NCBI GenBank assembly: GCA_000727475.1
Contig: KL647289.1
Coordinates: 8,477,791 to 8,541,790, forward strand
Length of the DNA stretch: 64,000 nucleotides
From: Sarcocystis neurona
Taxonomy: Eukaryota; Apicomplexa; Conoidasida; Eucoccidiorida; Sarcocystidae
Direction: 5' to 3'
How positions within the stretch are numbered: position 1 is the stretch's first letter; every line of letters begins with the position of its first letter. The translations under genes and the position numbers were made by a program. The notes under the pieces were generated by a model. It did no database searches. It was not told where the DNA came from and was given only the letters and a program-made list of their open reading frames with translations. Of the stretch, positions 36,253-49,757 are shown piece after piece.

Positions 36253-39200
36253 GAATGGAAGGATTCATATACAGGAGTGAAAAAGTATATATGTATATAT
36301 GTGTATGTATGTGGAGGGCCACATTTTTTTTAACTCCGAAAGTCAAATACAGACTCGTATAGGAAGAGCGACTATATGTGTCCACACGTGTGTAGAACAG
36401 CTGTTTTAGTGGTAGTTGGGAGGCTTTCGATTGTAGTTGATTAGCAAAGGAGGAGGAGGACATGTACGTGTCTATTTGTGTCCGTGTGTATATAAATATG
36501 GAGAAGATAAGTCGAAGCGGCAGAGAAGCAGGGCGGGGACGCAGCCTTCCCGCAGCGAAGGCGGAGAGCGTATACCCTTTCGCTTTCACCAAGAAAGATG
36601 GAGAAAATCACAGATAGAGAGAGAAGTGTAGATCAACGGGGAGAAGTAATAAAAGACGAAGAGAGACTCAAAGAGGGGGACTTCGCTGAAATAGAGAGGA
36701 ACAGGTAGGAAATGCCAGACAGGCAGACGCATGCAGAGAAGGTCGAGGCAGCGAGAAGAAGGGGGGGGAAGAGACAACACCCACGTACAGAGAGGGCACT
36801 GACAGATGCAGAGGGACAAAAAAACAGCAACGGAGACGGGGCAGAGAGACAGCGAAGGACACGAAGTGGGTCAGGAGACAGCGAGATAGGGGGAGAGGGA
36901 GGCGGGGAGACGGGGAGACAGCGGGACGGGGACAGCGAGACGGGGAGACAGCGAGATAGGGGGGGACAGGGAGACGGGGAGGCGGTGAGATAGGGGGACA
37001 TGGAGACAGCGAGGCAGGGAGACAGCGAGACGGGGAGACAGCGAGACGGGGAGACAGCGAGAGACAGGGAGGCGGGGGGACACGGGGACAGGGAGATGGG
37101 GGGCAGGGAGAGACAGGGATACAGCGAGGGAGCGAGACAGCGAGATAGGGGGACAGCGAGATAGGGGGACAGGGAGACGGGGAGATGTATATGAACACAA
37201 GGAGGGGGGGACGCGAAGAAAAGAGGGAGACACACACACACACACACACGCAGACGTCGGTAGGCAGAGAGAAGTAGAAGAGAAAAATATATACGGGGAG
37301 CACAGAGAAGGGAGTCCAGAGACAGCAGCACACACGGAGAAGCGTAGATAGACGGGTACAGAGACACGCAGATAGAGACGGAGACACACGGAGAGGGAAA
37401 TGTAGAGGGAGTAGATTAGAAGGAAATAGTACGAAGAGAAGAAGCACATATATAGAGAGAGAGGGCGAATAGGTAGACGGAGTGAATGCGTCGAAGGGCA
37501 CCTGCTGCAGCCGTCGCATTCGTCTGGCACGTTGTTGGTACGCCCCCGCCTACTCTCAATACACAACTGCACAAAGAGGCGTAAAGGACACGTATATACG
37601 TCCACACACAGGCGCGTATGAATGGAAACGAGCCTGTACGAATCTGCAGTGCTACCCATATATGTATATTCGTAAGTACATAAAATATATATGTAGATGT
37701 GTATACATACGTATATACAAATGGGTGCATGTGTGCGTATAATGTATCTTCATACGTATGCGTCTACACAGATACACATATATATACGTACGTAGTGGTA
37801 CACACGTGGGACATGTATATGTGTGTATGTGTTCTTCGTAGACGTTTACACACTGAGTTTATTCGCATTCTCTGCGCAAGCGCGCTGCTGTTGGTGGTGG
37901 TGTACTGCTGCTGTTGGTGGTGGTGTACTGCTGCTGTTGCTGCTGCTGCTGTGTTGATGTCGCAGCGCGTGGTGGTGGAGTCGGTGGCGCCGTTCGACGA
38001 AATCCCAACTCTCGAAGTTGATTTGCTGTGCGTCTCGCCTTTTCTCAATTTTTCCTCCGTCCTCCTTCTCCACCTCCTCCTCCTCCTCTTCCCTGCTTCC
38101 ACACTGCCGCCTCCGCTGGTCCTTTTCCTCCTGTTGCGCCTGCTGCGGCGGCTGCTGTGGCACAGCCTGCTGCTGTTTCTGCTGTTGCTGTTCTTGGACG
38201 TGCTGCTGCCGTTGCTGCAGGAGGTGCTGCTGCTTCTTCTGTTGCTGGGCGTGCTGCTGCTGTTCCTCCTGTTGCAATGAGCGCGCTGCTGCTGCTCCTT
38301 CTTCTGTTGCTGGGCACGCTGCAGCTTCTGCTGTTGCTCCTCGTGCTGCTGCTGCTGCTGCCCCTGTTGCTGCCGTTGCTCTGGGTGCGCTGCTACGCGG
38401 CTGGTTCTGTGTTGCGGGGCGTGCCGCTGCTGCTGTTGCTGCTGCTGCTGTCTATTTCCGTCTCCTTTTCCCTCTTCTTCCTGCTTCACAACCCCCCGTG
38501 CTTTGAAGTGTGTAAGTTCGACTGTCTTCTTCGGCACATGCATGGGAGAACGAGACAGGGACACACGTCTGCGATCCGGTCGGAGTATCTCGCTGTCTCT
38601 CTGTTGCGGGTTTCACTGCTCCTTCTCTTTCTTTTGTCTTCTGCTCCTCCTCTTTTCATCTCTGAACCAAAAGAAGAACTCAAGAAGATGAACAGCAACA
38701 GGGAAAGCACAACGAAGCGCTGCAGCAGAAGGAAGTCTGGGGAAGGGAAGGAAGGGAAGCAGCAAGACAGAGAGACGAAAGGAATCCAACCGAAGAAGCA
38801 ATGCAGCGGGGGGTGATTATGGGGGAGTAGAGCTGCAGGCAGCAGAAGTTGGTACACGTCTGTTGTGCGTCCTCCTCGTTTCGTACGTCTTCCCCGTACG
38901 TGCTTTTCTGCGTCGTCGGGTTCTGTCCTTCTCTTTCGTGATGTTGCAGCAGCAGTGTACCCTTGTCGCAGCTTCTGCTGCCTGCAGCTCTACTCCCCGT
39001 TAAATACCCCCCGCTGCATTGCTTCTTCGGTTGGATTCCTTTCGTCTCTCTGTCTTGCTGCTTCCCTTCCTTCCCTTCCCCAGACCAATTTCTGCTGCAG
39101 CGCTTCGTTGTGCTTTGCCTGTTGCTGTTCATCTTCCCGACTTCTTCTTCGGTTCAACAACTGCGGACCACGGTGGTGGACACCAGTCTGTCTCTGTTCT

Positions 39201-42200
39201 TTCGAGTTGCTCTGCTGCTGCTCCTCCCACCCGCTCTTCGCTTTCCGTTTTCTACCCAAAAAGGTGCTGCATAACACGGTTGCCCTCCTCCTGTCTGGCG
39301 ACTCACGATGAAGCTTCCTCCTCTCTATCCATCGGCCTTTCCATCTATCGACCACGTCAATTCGTAGGACCCTTCTTAAATGTTACCTGCCTCATTCACA
39401 GATATTACGGTCCTGCTACCTGTTACTTGTTAATTCTCACCCAATCGTTTACTATCTCTCTCTCTTTATATATATAATCTCTATATATACAGAGATTGTT
39501 CGGACACAATATCGCTCTCTATATATATGTCGTGGTGGTTATTCGTTCATTCTCTCTCTATACATACATATATATATATATATATGTGTATATGTAGAGA
39601 GAGAGATTGTTCGTTCAGTATCTCTCTCTGTCTGTCTGTCTCTCTCTCTACATATGTATAGATATATATATGTCGTGGTGGCTATTCGTTCACTCTCTCT
39701 ACATATAGATATATATGTATATATGTATATAGTATATATATATACTATATGTATACTATATATATGTATATATGTATATATAGAGAAAGATTGTTCGTCC
39801 ACTATCTCTCTCTGTCTCTTTCTCTCTCTCTCTATCCCCCTATCTCTCTTTATATATATATGTAGTGGTAGTTGTTCCCTCTATATACATATATTTGTAT
39901 GTATATATAAATATATCTTCTAATAGTTGTTCGTTCACTCTCCCTGTCTCTCTGTGTATATATATATATATGTCGTAGTAGTTATTTGTTCACTCTCTCT
40001 CGCTCTGTCTATTATCACCAGCTTCTTTTCTTCGATACATATACACACATACGTGCATATACATACACATACATATATATACATACATGCATATACACAT
40101 ACATACATGTATACGTACATATATATATATATATGTATATACCGGTCTGGTACTGGAGGAGGACGTAAATCTCCGTTTCATTGTAAACAGCTCTCTTTTG
40201 ATACACAAATGGCCCACCTGGTGATATCCATATGTGTCGTAAATTCTCCTCTCCCTGTCTATATATATATATACGTGTATGTATATGCCTGTATGTGCGT
40301 ATGTATATGTATGTATGCGCATATGTATGACGGTATGTATATATGAATGTATATATGTATGCATATGCATATGTATGTATATGAGTGTATACGTATCTAT
40401 GTGTATGTACGTATATGTACGTATTGTATGTAGATGTATGTATATATGAATATATATATGTGTGTGTGTGTGTGATAGGGCTCGTTCTACGTGTAAGAAT
40501 GAAGAAGGGAGTTTTGCTTCACGTGTTATGAGTACGTTCGTGTATATTTTCTTTCGTATGAACTGCTGCTCTCACCAAGAACTTTCATTCACAAAAAGTT
40601 GAATATCTTTAGTCGCTCATTCTCTTACTATTAAAAATATATATATATATACATACATCCACACATGTATATTTATACACGTGTATAGTTACCATGCATA
40701 CATACGTACAGATCTATATACGTGTATATTTACCATACATACATATATATATGTGTGTATATGTACCACACATATATATGTATATATGTGTATGTATCAT
40801 TTTTGTGTTTCCTATTTTTTGTGGTTCACGTGTTATAAATATTCTCCTCGTTCGCTTCAGGTATTTCATCAATTCTTTGAGATTTGTTTGACGAAGGTGT
40901 AGTGGATTTATGACAAGAGACCATACAAACGTAGTAATCCTGTCACATGTAGTGCATGCATTCGTGCACACATACATATATACGTATATGTGTAAGAGTG
41001 GGTGTACATACACGTGTGCAAATGCTTACATATATTTGTGTCCCTATATACACATGTCTACTACATATTCACGTATATGTACGTGTAACATGTGTATATG
41101 TTCGATGTAATCGCACAGATCAGACACATCTGCTGTAGGAGCAGACACATATATATATGTGTGTAGGTATTGCATGCGTGCGGCGGTATATTCGTGTGAA
41201 AGGCTCCCGTCTTTCTGCCCTCCTCTCCTCTCCATTCGACGGAACGTCTGAAGAAAGCGGAAGATTGTCGCTTTGCTGCCGGGCTGGTGAATCGACTTCT
41301 TCTCTCCTGCCGAGGCGTTGCTGTCCTGCCCCTCTCTCTCTGCTGTCCGAGGAGGTCCCTTCCCTCCCACCTGCGTATGTGCGGGTTGTTGACTGCGTTT
41401 TTGTGTCTCCATCTGCTGGTGGCTTTGCGTATGATATGTGTCTCTTAATATAAATTCTCGCAAATATTTCTGCCTTCGGCCCTCCGTATATGTGCCGGTT
41501 TCTTCTACACAACCGTCGTGAAGAGCAAACGGCCCTACGAGATACGTGCCTTCTCCCGTGTTCTTCTTCCGCTGCTGCTGCATACAAACTACCTCACCGC
41601 TCTGTATATGTATCTGCACACATATATGTAGGTGGTTAGTATGTATACACCTATATATATATGTACGTATATATTTACAAGAGTGTATGTACGTACAAGC
41701 CACTGCACACATGTCATCCCTTCGGTGTGTACATATATCTATATATAAATGTATGTTTGTTTACATATATGTGTATACTACCTATATATATATATATGTA
41801 TGTATGTAAGAATCTATACGCATACAACTGGACATATATGTGTGCATGTATATATATATTTATATGTAGAAACATCCGTATACGTACATATATGTGTATG
41901 TGTAGTATACATATATGTGTGTACATGCATGTGGGGTTCTGTCTCTCTATATATGTTGTATATCCACCAGTGCAAATACGTATTCCTCTGTACCTCCTTT
42001 TGTGCGTATATGTACATATATATAAATATATGTATGTGTGTAGACACCAAGGTATAAGTATATATGTGTCTGTGTAACATATATCCATACATATATATGT
42101 GTGTAGCCGTATGTGTACAACAGACTATTTGTATATATATATATACATGTGTAGATATATATGCACATGTGTGTATATGTACTGCCTTTTGAATGCACAC

Positions 42201-45200
42201 CGGTAAGTGTCTTTGTTTGAACTGGCGTCATAGCAGAGCATACTTCCTACGTATATGCGACTCATGATGAATACACTTGCCTCGCACTCTTTTTGCATGC
42301 GTACTGCATGCAGGCTAGCTGATAATACCCCCCGGCGTGTCCAGGTGGCACTCCCCGTTGCAGTGTCGAAGTTTATGAGCGGAAGAGAACTCGACGCGGA
42401 AACGTTCTTCTTCTTCTGGAGAAACGAAGCGTTTATTTTGCGGGAAAGTAAATCTGCTGCTGAGCGCTTGTCCATATCAACATAGAAGGAAATACACATT
42501 TCTCATCGTGGATACATGTCCACTCACTTAAAGAGACATATGCTACATATATATTTATGTATGTATGTGTTTGTGCACAGGTATGTGTGTGTATACATGT
42601 ATATATGTACATACATATATATATATGTGTATGACTACACGTGTGTATGTATACATATATGTGTATATATATTATGTACATATATGTATATGGATGGATA
42701 GAAGAATTATGGACTTTTCCGTATAGACACGTGTCGCATGAGTCACCTAGAAAGCTGTATGATACATATATATATATATATATATGTATACACATATATG
42801 TATGTTTAAATGTGTATATGGATACATACATACGTATACACATATGTGTAGAAAAACGTGTATCTATATACATGCATATATATATATATATATGTATATG
42901 TACTTTTTGTTTACGTATAGATATATCTGCTTTTCTCGTATGCGTGTGTAGTAGGGTCACACATACGAATAAAATGGCAAATGTGTCAGTCTTTGCGCAG
43001 ACATTTATATGTCTCTCCACTTCTTGCGTCGGCACATATACTACTCCTGTATGTATGTATGTGTGTATATGTGTATATGTGTATATGCGTATATGTGTGT
43101 ATTTGTATATGTGTATATATATGTGCGTGTCTCTCTCTCCCTGACTTACGAATTTCTCTCCATTTCTTGTGTGCAACTATATATATCACGGACATCTGTC
43201 TGTCTACATATCTGTATGTATGTATGTGTGTATGTAGTGTATGTAATGTATGTTGTGTGTGTAATGTATGTATGTATGTGTATGCATGTATATGTGTATG
43301 TATGTATATGTATGTATGTATGTATATGTATCTATGTGTATGTATGTGTATGTATGTATGTATATGTATGTATGTATATGTATGTGTGTGTATGTATGTG
43401 TGTGTATGTAGGTATGTGTATGGATGTATGTGTGTGTATGTATGTATGTATGTGTCTGTATCTATGTGTATGTATGTGTGTGTATGTATGTATGTGTATG
43501 TATGTATATGTATGTATGTATGTGTATGTATGTATATGTATGTATGTAATGTATGTACGTATGTATGTATATGTGTATGTATGTGTTTCTCTCTGTCTCT
43601 ATCTCTCTTTCTGTGTGTGTGTGTGTGTGTATGAGTTCTAGATACGCATGGTGAATACATACCTAGTGATATACTAGTCCACCTAGATGTATATGTGTAC
43701 CCTATATATATATGTACATGTATATCTACATGTACGTGTATATTTGTAAGGTAGTTGCGAAGTTGAATAGTGCGAGAGCAGGAGAGGGCGAGAGAGGAAA
43801 TTTCTCTTCATATGCGAGTGCGAGGGTGAAACCTCCATCCTTCAGCAAAAAAAGGGGGCCATGTAAATGGACGGACAAACACATGTGTAAATATATCAAC
43901 TTATTTATCCTCCCTGCCCAAGTACACATACACATGTAGATAAGTACCTATACATATGTACACGTTCACATATATATATATATTCGAGTAGGACATGGAA
44001 TTTCCCATTTCTTTATTTACCTGTGTAGGAGACATTCACACTTGTGTATATAAATGGATTTATATAGACATGTGTAAATGAATTTGTGCGTATATACGCA
44101 TGTATGTACTTATGTATGTATGTATGTGTCTATGTATATAAGTGCAGGTGTGTGGGTGCAGGGAATTTCCTTTCTTCGGCGACACAAAATGTATTGTGCG
44201 CGTCTGTTGAAGAAGAAGTTTCCACACGTATATTTATTCATGTGGGATTCTCCGTTTTCCGCGCTTCCTCTGTCTTTCTGCCCGCCTTGTCCCTCTCCGT
44301 GTATATATATATACATATACGTCGAGAAACATATGTATGTCTGTTTTTTCCCGGGTAGAAGAAGGATAGTGAGGAACACCCGGCTCGTCTGGGATGAAGT
44401 TGAAGAGTTCTTTTCATCGCTCGTTGCGTATGTGCCTGTACTCACACAAACCCCCAAGAAAGGGAAGCTGGAGGATATATTTATGTGTAGATCTCTCCAC
44501 GCTTGTATTGGTGAAATTCGAGGATATACGTGGACGTCTCTGCATGCAAGGGCGGGTCCACGTGGTTTGTTACGCGCCTCTTTGGAGGTGTGCGCGCGCG
44601 TAGAGTCTGCACCGGGACGCGACTCTGCGTAGGGAAAGTGTGGGAAGGGAATATACAGAAATTACGAATATCTGTTCGTCTGTATACGTCCACCTATCTG
44701 TGTGCAGTTGCAGTGATAGTATTTTGTTCCTCGAGACGGAGGTGTGTGAAGTACAGAGGGAAGATATGTATATGTTTATACATCCGTGTATATATTATAC
44801 GGAAGTGGTTCTGGAGATACGTATATGTGTATACACCTGTACATATATATATGTGTGATCGGAGTGGTATAGGTAGCCTCATCTTCTTTGTGAGAGAAGC
44901 GCTGTGCAGGACGCTGGGGAGATACGTATATACACATATATACCTGCACACATAGGTGTGAGTGATTCGGAAGGTACGTATATGTATATACATGCATAAA
45001 TATATATATGGATAGATGTGAATGCTTTTGCATGTGTGTCTGGGCGTCTATGTGTGTATATGTTTGTGTGTGTATGTGTGTAGATGTATGTGAATACTCG
45101 CATATACGTGGACGTGGGATGGCGAGGGAGACACCGCAGCTTTTTTTGGTCTTTCTATGCAGACCCGCACTTTTTCCTCCAACTTACGAAGGAGTGGTCA

Positions 45201-48200
45201 TGCTGCTCTTCACACGTCTCTCCGTTATCTTTCTTCTCCGTTTATCTATCTGCACACACGCTCGTCAATGTGTACACATACACGTATACATATATATGTC
45301 TATAGATGTATGGGGAGATAAAGGTGTGGAAATGTAGACACACACACACACAGAGACACGCACACATACAAAGACGGAGACGGAGACAGACAGCGAGACA
45401 AGGCGACAGCAAGGAACACGTAGGCAGACACACGTATGTACAGAAAATATATATATATGTAACATATATACATGAGTTGTGTGCGTAGGTGCAGATTCAT
45501 AAAAGGGAGACCGCTGGCTGCAGAGACATACATGTATAGGGGGAGGAAAAAAAGAGGTGGACAGGGATGCGTGTGTATATGTGATTCTACACACATGCAC
45601 ATGCACGCGTCTAACACAAGTGACAAATACATAGAGATGTATATTCAGATAGATATAGACTGACGAGTTTGTATCAATGAATATATAGAAGAGAAAGGTA
45701 GAAGACGTAGTTACAGATACGGTGATTCTCAATGTGTGCATGCATGTATAGACCTGTGCATGCATGTATAGACCTGCGTGTACGAATTTTTTGGAGGAGG
45801 AAGAGCTGAGCGACGAGCAGGGGGAGTGTGAAGCCTCGTGTGTGTGTCGGCATACGAAGACGCCTGTAGAAAGCCAGTAGAAGCTTTTCGCCCTCTTCCT
45901 GTGTGCCGGTGTATATGCGCCTGTGTATATATAGACAGAGAGCTGCTGCTGTATACGTATATTCATACATATATATACATATATGTGTGTATATATATAA
46001 GAGAGAGAGAGACAGTAACGCGCTTGTGTTGTCTGCAATTGTATGCATATATATATATATGCTTGCATGTAGATCTACGGACATATGTTTCTCGGCTTGT
46101 TATATACATATATATATATATATGTATCTTGGCACGTAGATCTATGGATATATGTTTGTCTGCTTGTTATATATATATATATGTATATATGCTTGTCGGT
46201 AGATCTCCGGATATATATTTGCCTACGTATAATATATATATGTGTCTATATGTATGGATGGATTTACTACCTCCTCAAATTTCCTACCGAGAATAAGACT
46301 GGGCACTTACGCGTACGCATGTGTATACAGGTGTGTACGCAATAATATATTTATAGGTACACATATATACGTACATATTCTTACTTCTCTATGTACGTAT
46401 GCATATATACATATATATAGTGAAAAAGAGAGATTTACACTCGTTTGTATATCTTTCTGTCTGTGTATCTACCTATGGTAGTATCGACGTGTGTTCACAA
46501 ATACACGCATGTACATATATACATATATACATACAGATAGATATACATGCAGATATATAAGGTGTATTATACACAAAAGTGTGTATACACGTGTAGCCAA
46601 GTCCTCGAATAGTAATATAGGAAATCGTGGCGGTATGTCCTCTTCTGCTGTGCTTAACACACTTACATATACATGTTCATATATATATGTGTATATATGT
46701 GTGTATATGTTTATCTCTACATATGTGTATATGTACACACGTCTTTGTGTACGAATTTGATAGACAAAGGAATAGATGTGTTTCGTGCACGTATCCCAGT
46801 CGTTGTCCGCGAAGAGGAAGGAAATGCGGAGAAGAAAGTGATGCTGCGTGTTTTCCTTTGCAGCGTCCTGCGTCTTAAATTTACATCGACGCTTCAGCGG
46901 ATCTCTTCTGGCAGTTGCGCGGGCCATCCGACTCGTACGTCCCTCCTTTTCCCGTCCCGGTCTCCGCCGCTTGATGTAATACTTGCATATATATACGTAT
47001 ATGATCATCCTCAAAATAGACAGCCGCACATATTACATATGTGTATATTATATATCGAGAGATAGATATGCGTAGGTAGATAGGTGTGCCACGTCTTCTA
47101 TAGAGGTGCACATATTTGTACGTGTTTATGTGTGTAGTTGTTACTCAGTAGACGCACATACGTTGTAGGCCTCTATAATATAGACGCGGTAGACGTAGAG
47201 CAGCTACTGCGTCATCAACACATATACATCTAACATATATATGCCTAATATATGCTTCTTCCTTGCACTTCCTACGTATATGTCCCTTCTGTCCCTATTC
47301 TCCATAAGCACATAATATGTACGTATCTATCTTACCTACGTATACGCTACAGATACACACCTCACGTATACGCATCTTATATACATAGATATATACATAT
47401 ATGTGTATGTATACCTTACGTATGTTCACCCACCTCACGTATACGCATCTTATATACATAGATATATACATATGTGTATGTATACCTTACGTATGTTCAC
47501 CCACCTCACGTATACGCATCTTATATACATAGATATATACATATGTGTATGTATACCTTACGTATGTTCACCCACCTTACGTGTACGCATCTCGTATATA
47601 TTGTTATGCGAATGTATATGTATGTATACATGTATCTTACGCATGTACATCTTGTATATACACACCTTACAGGTACGCATCTCGTATATACGTGCTACGT
47701 ATACACATCAAATACATATATATATTATATGGTGTACTCTTGCCATGTATACACATAGCATACATATATATACATACCGTAGATATTTATATATACACAT
47801 CCATCATATATATGTATATGTATATGTGTTTTAGTGCTATGAGTGGATATGCAGGAGTATGCGTCTACTTCTTTCTGGCTAGCCTTGGGAAATATGTGGG
47901 AAGAATGTGTGCCAGACGACGGCAGAAGAAAGTATTGACGGGAAGATGTCAGCGGTACTCCTCCCGCCTTTTGATATTGCTTTCGGCCAAAGAAAGACAG
48001 CTGTGCGCGAGGTTGTCACATGTGCCCATGCAGTTATTTCTACTTGTTTACCTTTCTCGCTGCGTATCATCGGTGGACACATACACGCACATCTTATGGA
48101 TAAGCATATATGTATGTATGTGTACACATATTTGTGTATATATATGAAGGCGACTTACAACGTTCTACATTTAGAGGATATAAACACTTACATATATATA

Positions 48201-49127
48201 TATATTTCATTGTGGTACATACATTTGATATATAAATGTGTAATCACCGTTAGAATATATACATATATATGTGTGGCTCATATATATATATATATATATA
48301 TACGTGTGTGAAGTCGACTTAAGACGTTCTATATATAAACGATATATACATGTATACATATATACTCGTACGTGTACACACAGTTGATATATATATATAT
48401 ATATATGTATACACCGTTAGAATATACGTGTATCTACGCATATGATTCTTCGGTATACTTCTTGCAATGTGTTGAGGGCGGAGCACCAAGAAGAAGTCTT
48501 GTTACCTGCTTTTACAGCGCTGGGGAAACCTTGGGAAGTACATCCATCATTGCTGACAAGAAAAATTATATATATATATATGGTAATAAGCCACGTGGAG
48601 CCTGTCCACGCATGGCGGCATAGGGATATATAAGTATATATATATATATGCACATATATAATTTTCTTTCAAGCAGTTGTGTACATACCAACAGGTGTAC
48701 GTAATAAATGTGTTGTGCCAACGTCTTTTTCCTTCTTCCGTTAATAAATGTGTTGCGCGCACAGAAGTACACCTGTACGTTCACACACACACACACACAC
48801 CCACACATATATATATATATATGTGTAAATCTAAGCTGGCGCAAGTAACGGCTCCTTTTTCTATATATATGTATATGACTGAAGTTTAATTTTCTGTGGT
48901 AAATGAGTTAGTACGGACGATCTGCAAGTTCTTCGTGCAACGGAGGCGCGTTGAGCAAGACACTTTTGCGTCTTTGTGTGTCTTTCTATAGACGTCACGC
49001 GCACATATTGATATATATCCATATGCGCATATATATACATATGTAAAGGTGCACGTGAATACATACATATCATATAGTTATACATATATACATATATGCA
49101 TATATGTGTATGTAGGAGAAGGGGTGG

Positions 49128-49162
<35 letters not shown>

Positions 49163-49723
49163 TACGTAGGGAAGGGGAGTGAGTGGATATGCATATATAT
49201 ATATATATNNNNNNNNNNNNNNNNNNNNNNNNNNNNNNNNNNNNNNNNNNNNNNNNNNNNNNNNNNNNNNNNNNNNNNNNNNNNNNNNNNNNNNNNNNNN
49301 NNNNNNNNNNNNNNNNNNNNNNNNNNNNNNNNNNNNNNNNNNNNNNNNNNNNNNNNNNNNNNNNNNNNNNNNNNNNNNNNNNNNNNNNNNNNNNNNNNNN
49401 NNNNNNNNNNNNNNNNNNNNNNNNNNNNNNNNNNNNNNNNNNNNNNNNNNNNNNNNNNNNNNNNNNNNNNNNNNNNNNNNNNNNNNNNNNNNNNNNNNNN
49501 NNNNNNNNNNNNNNNNNNNNNNNNNNNNNNNNNNNNNNNNNNNNNNNNNNNNNNNNNNNNNNNNNNNNNNNNNNNNNNNNNNNNNNNNNNNNNNNNNNNN
49601 NNNNNNNNNNNNNNNNNNNNNNNNNNNNNNNNNNNNNNNNNNNNNNNNNNNNNNNNNNNNNNNNNNNNNNNNNNNNNNNNNNNNNNNNNNNATATATGTG
49701 TATGTAGGAGGAAGGGTAGGGTA

Positions 49724-49757
<34 letters not shown>

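Larger units (their letters stand above)
32540..37965 (+). repeat. Long intron: purine-rich tract, ~100-bp repeats, assembly gap
   Basis: It contains a purine-rich, CAG-strand segment (32.5-33.2 kb), TA microsatellites, a three-copy ~103-bp diverged repeat (anchors GAAGAARCAYC near 34249, 34350 and 34455), a run of N (35457-36027), and a long GA-rich array (36.6-37.25 kb). CTG sequence precedes the acceptor. Short open frames inside are not joined to anything and I do not call them genes. Confidence 0.6.

Noticed and set aside
36633..37519. Ser/Pro/Leu-rich reverse-strand frames of up to 283 codons
   Set aside because: They are the complement of the GA-rich minisatellite, open in three frames together.
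42986..43660. Tyr/His/Thr-rich reverse and Cys/Val/Tyr-rich forward frames
   Set aside because: Pure TATG/TGTA microsatellite reading, open in several frames at once.
44356..44632. Frame with [13 protein letters not shown] as the missing platform exon
   Set aside because: It resembles the platform helix superficially, but that helix is already encoded at 42314-42447, and the splice phase does not fit.
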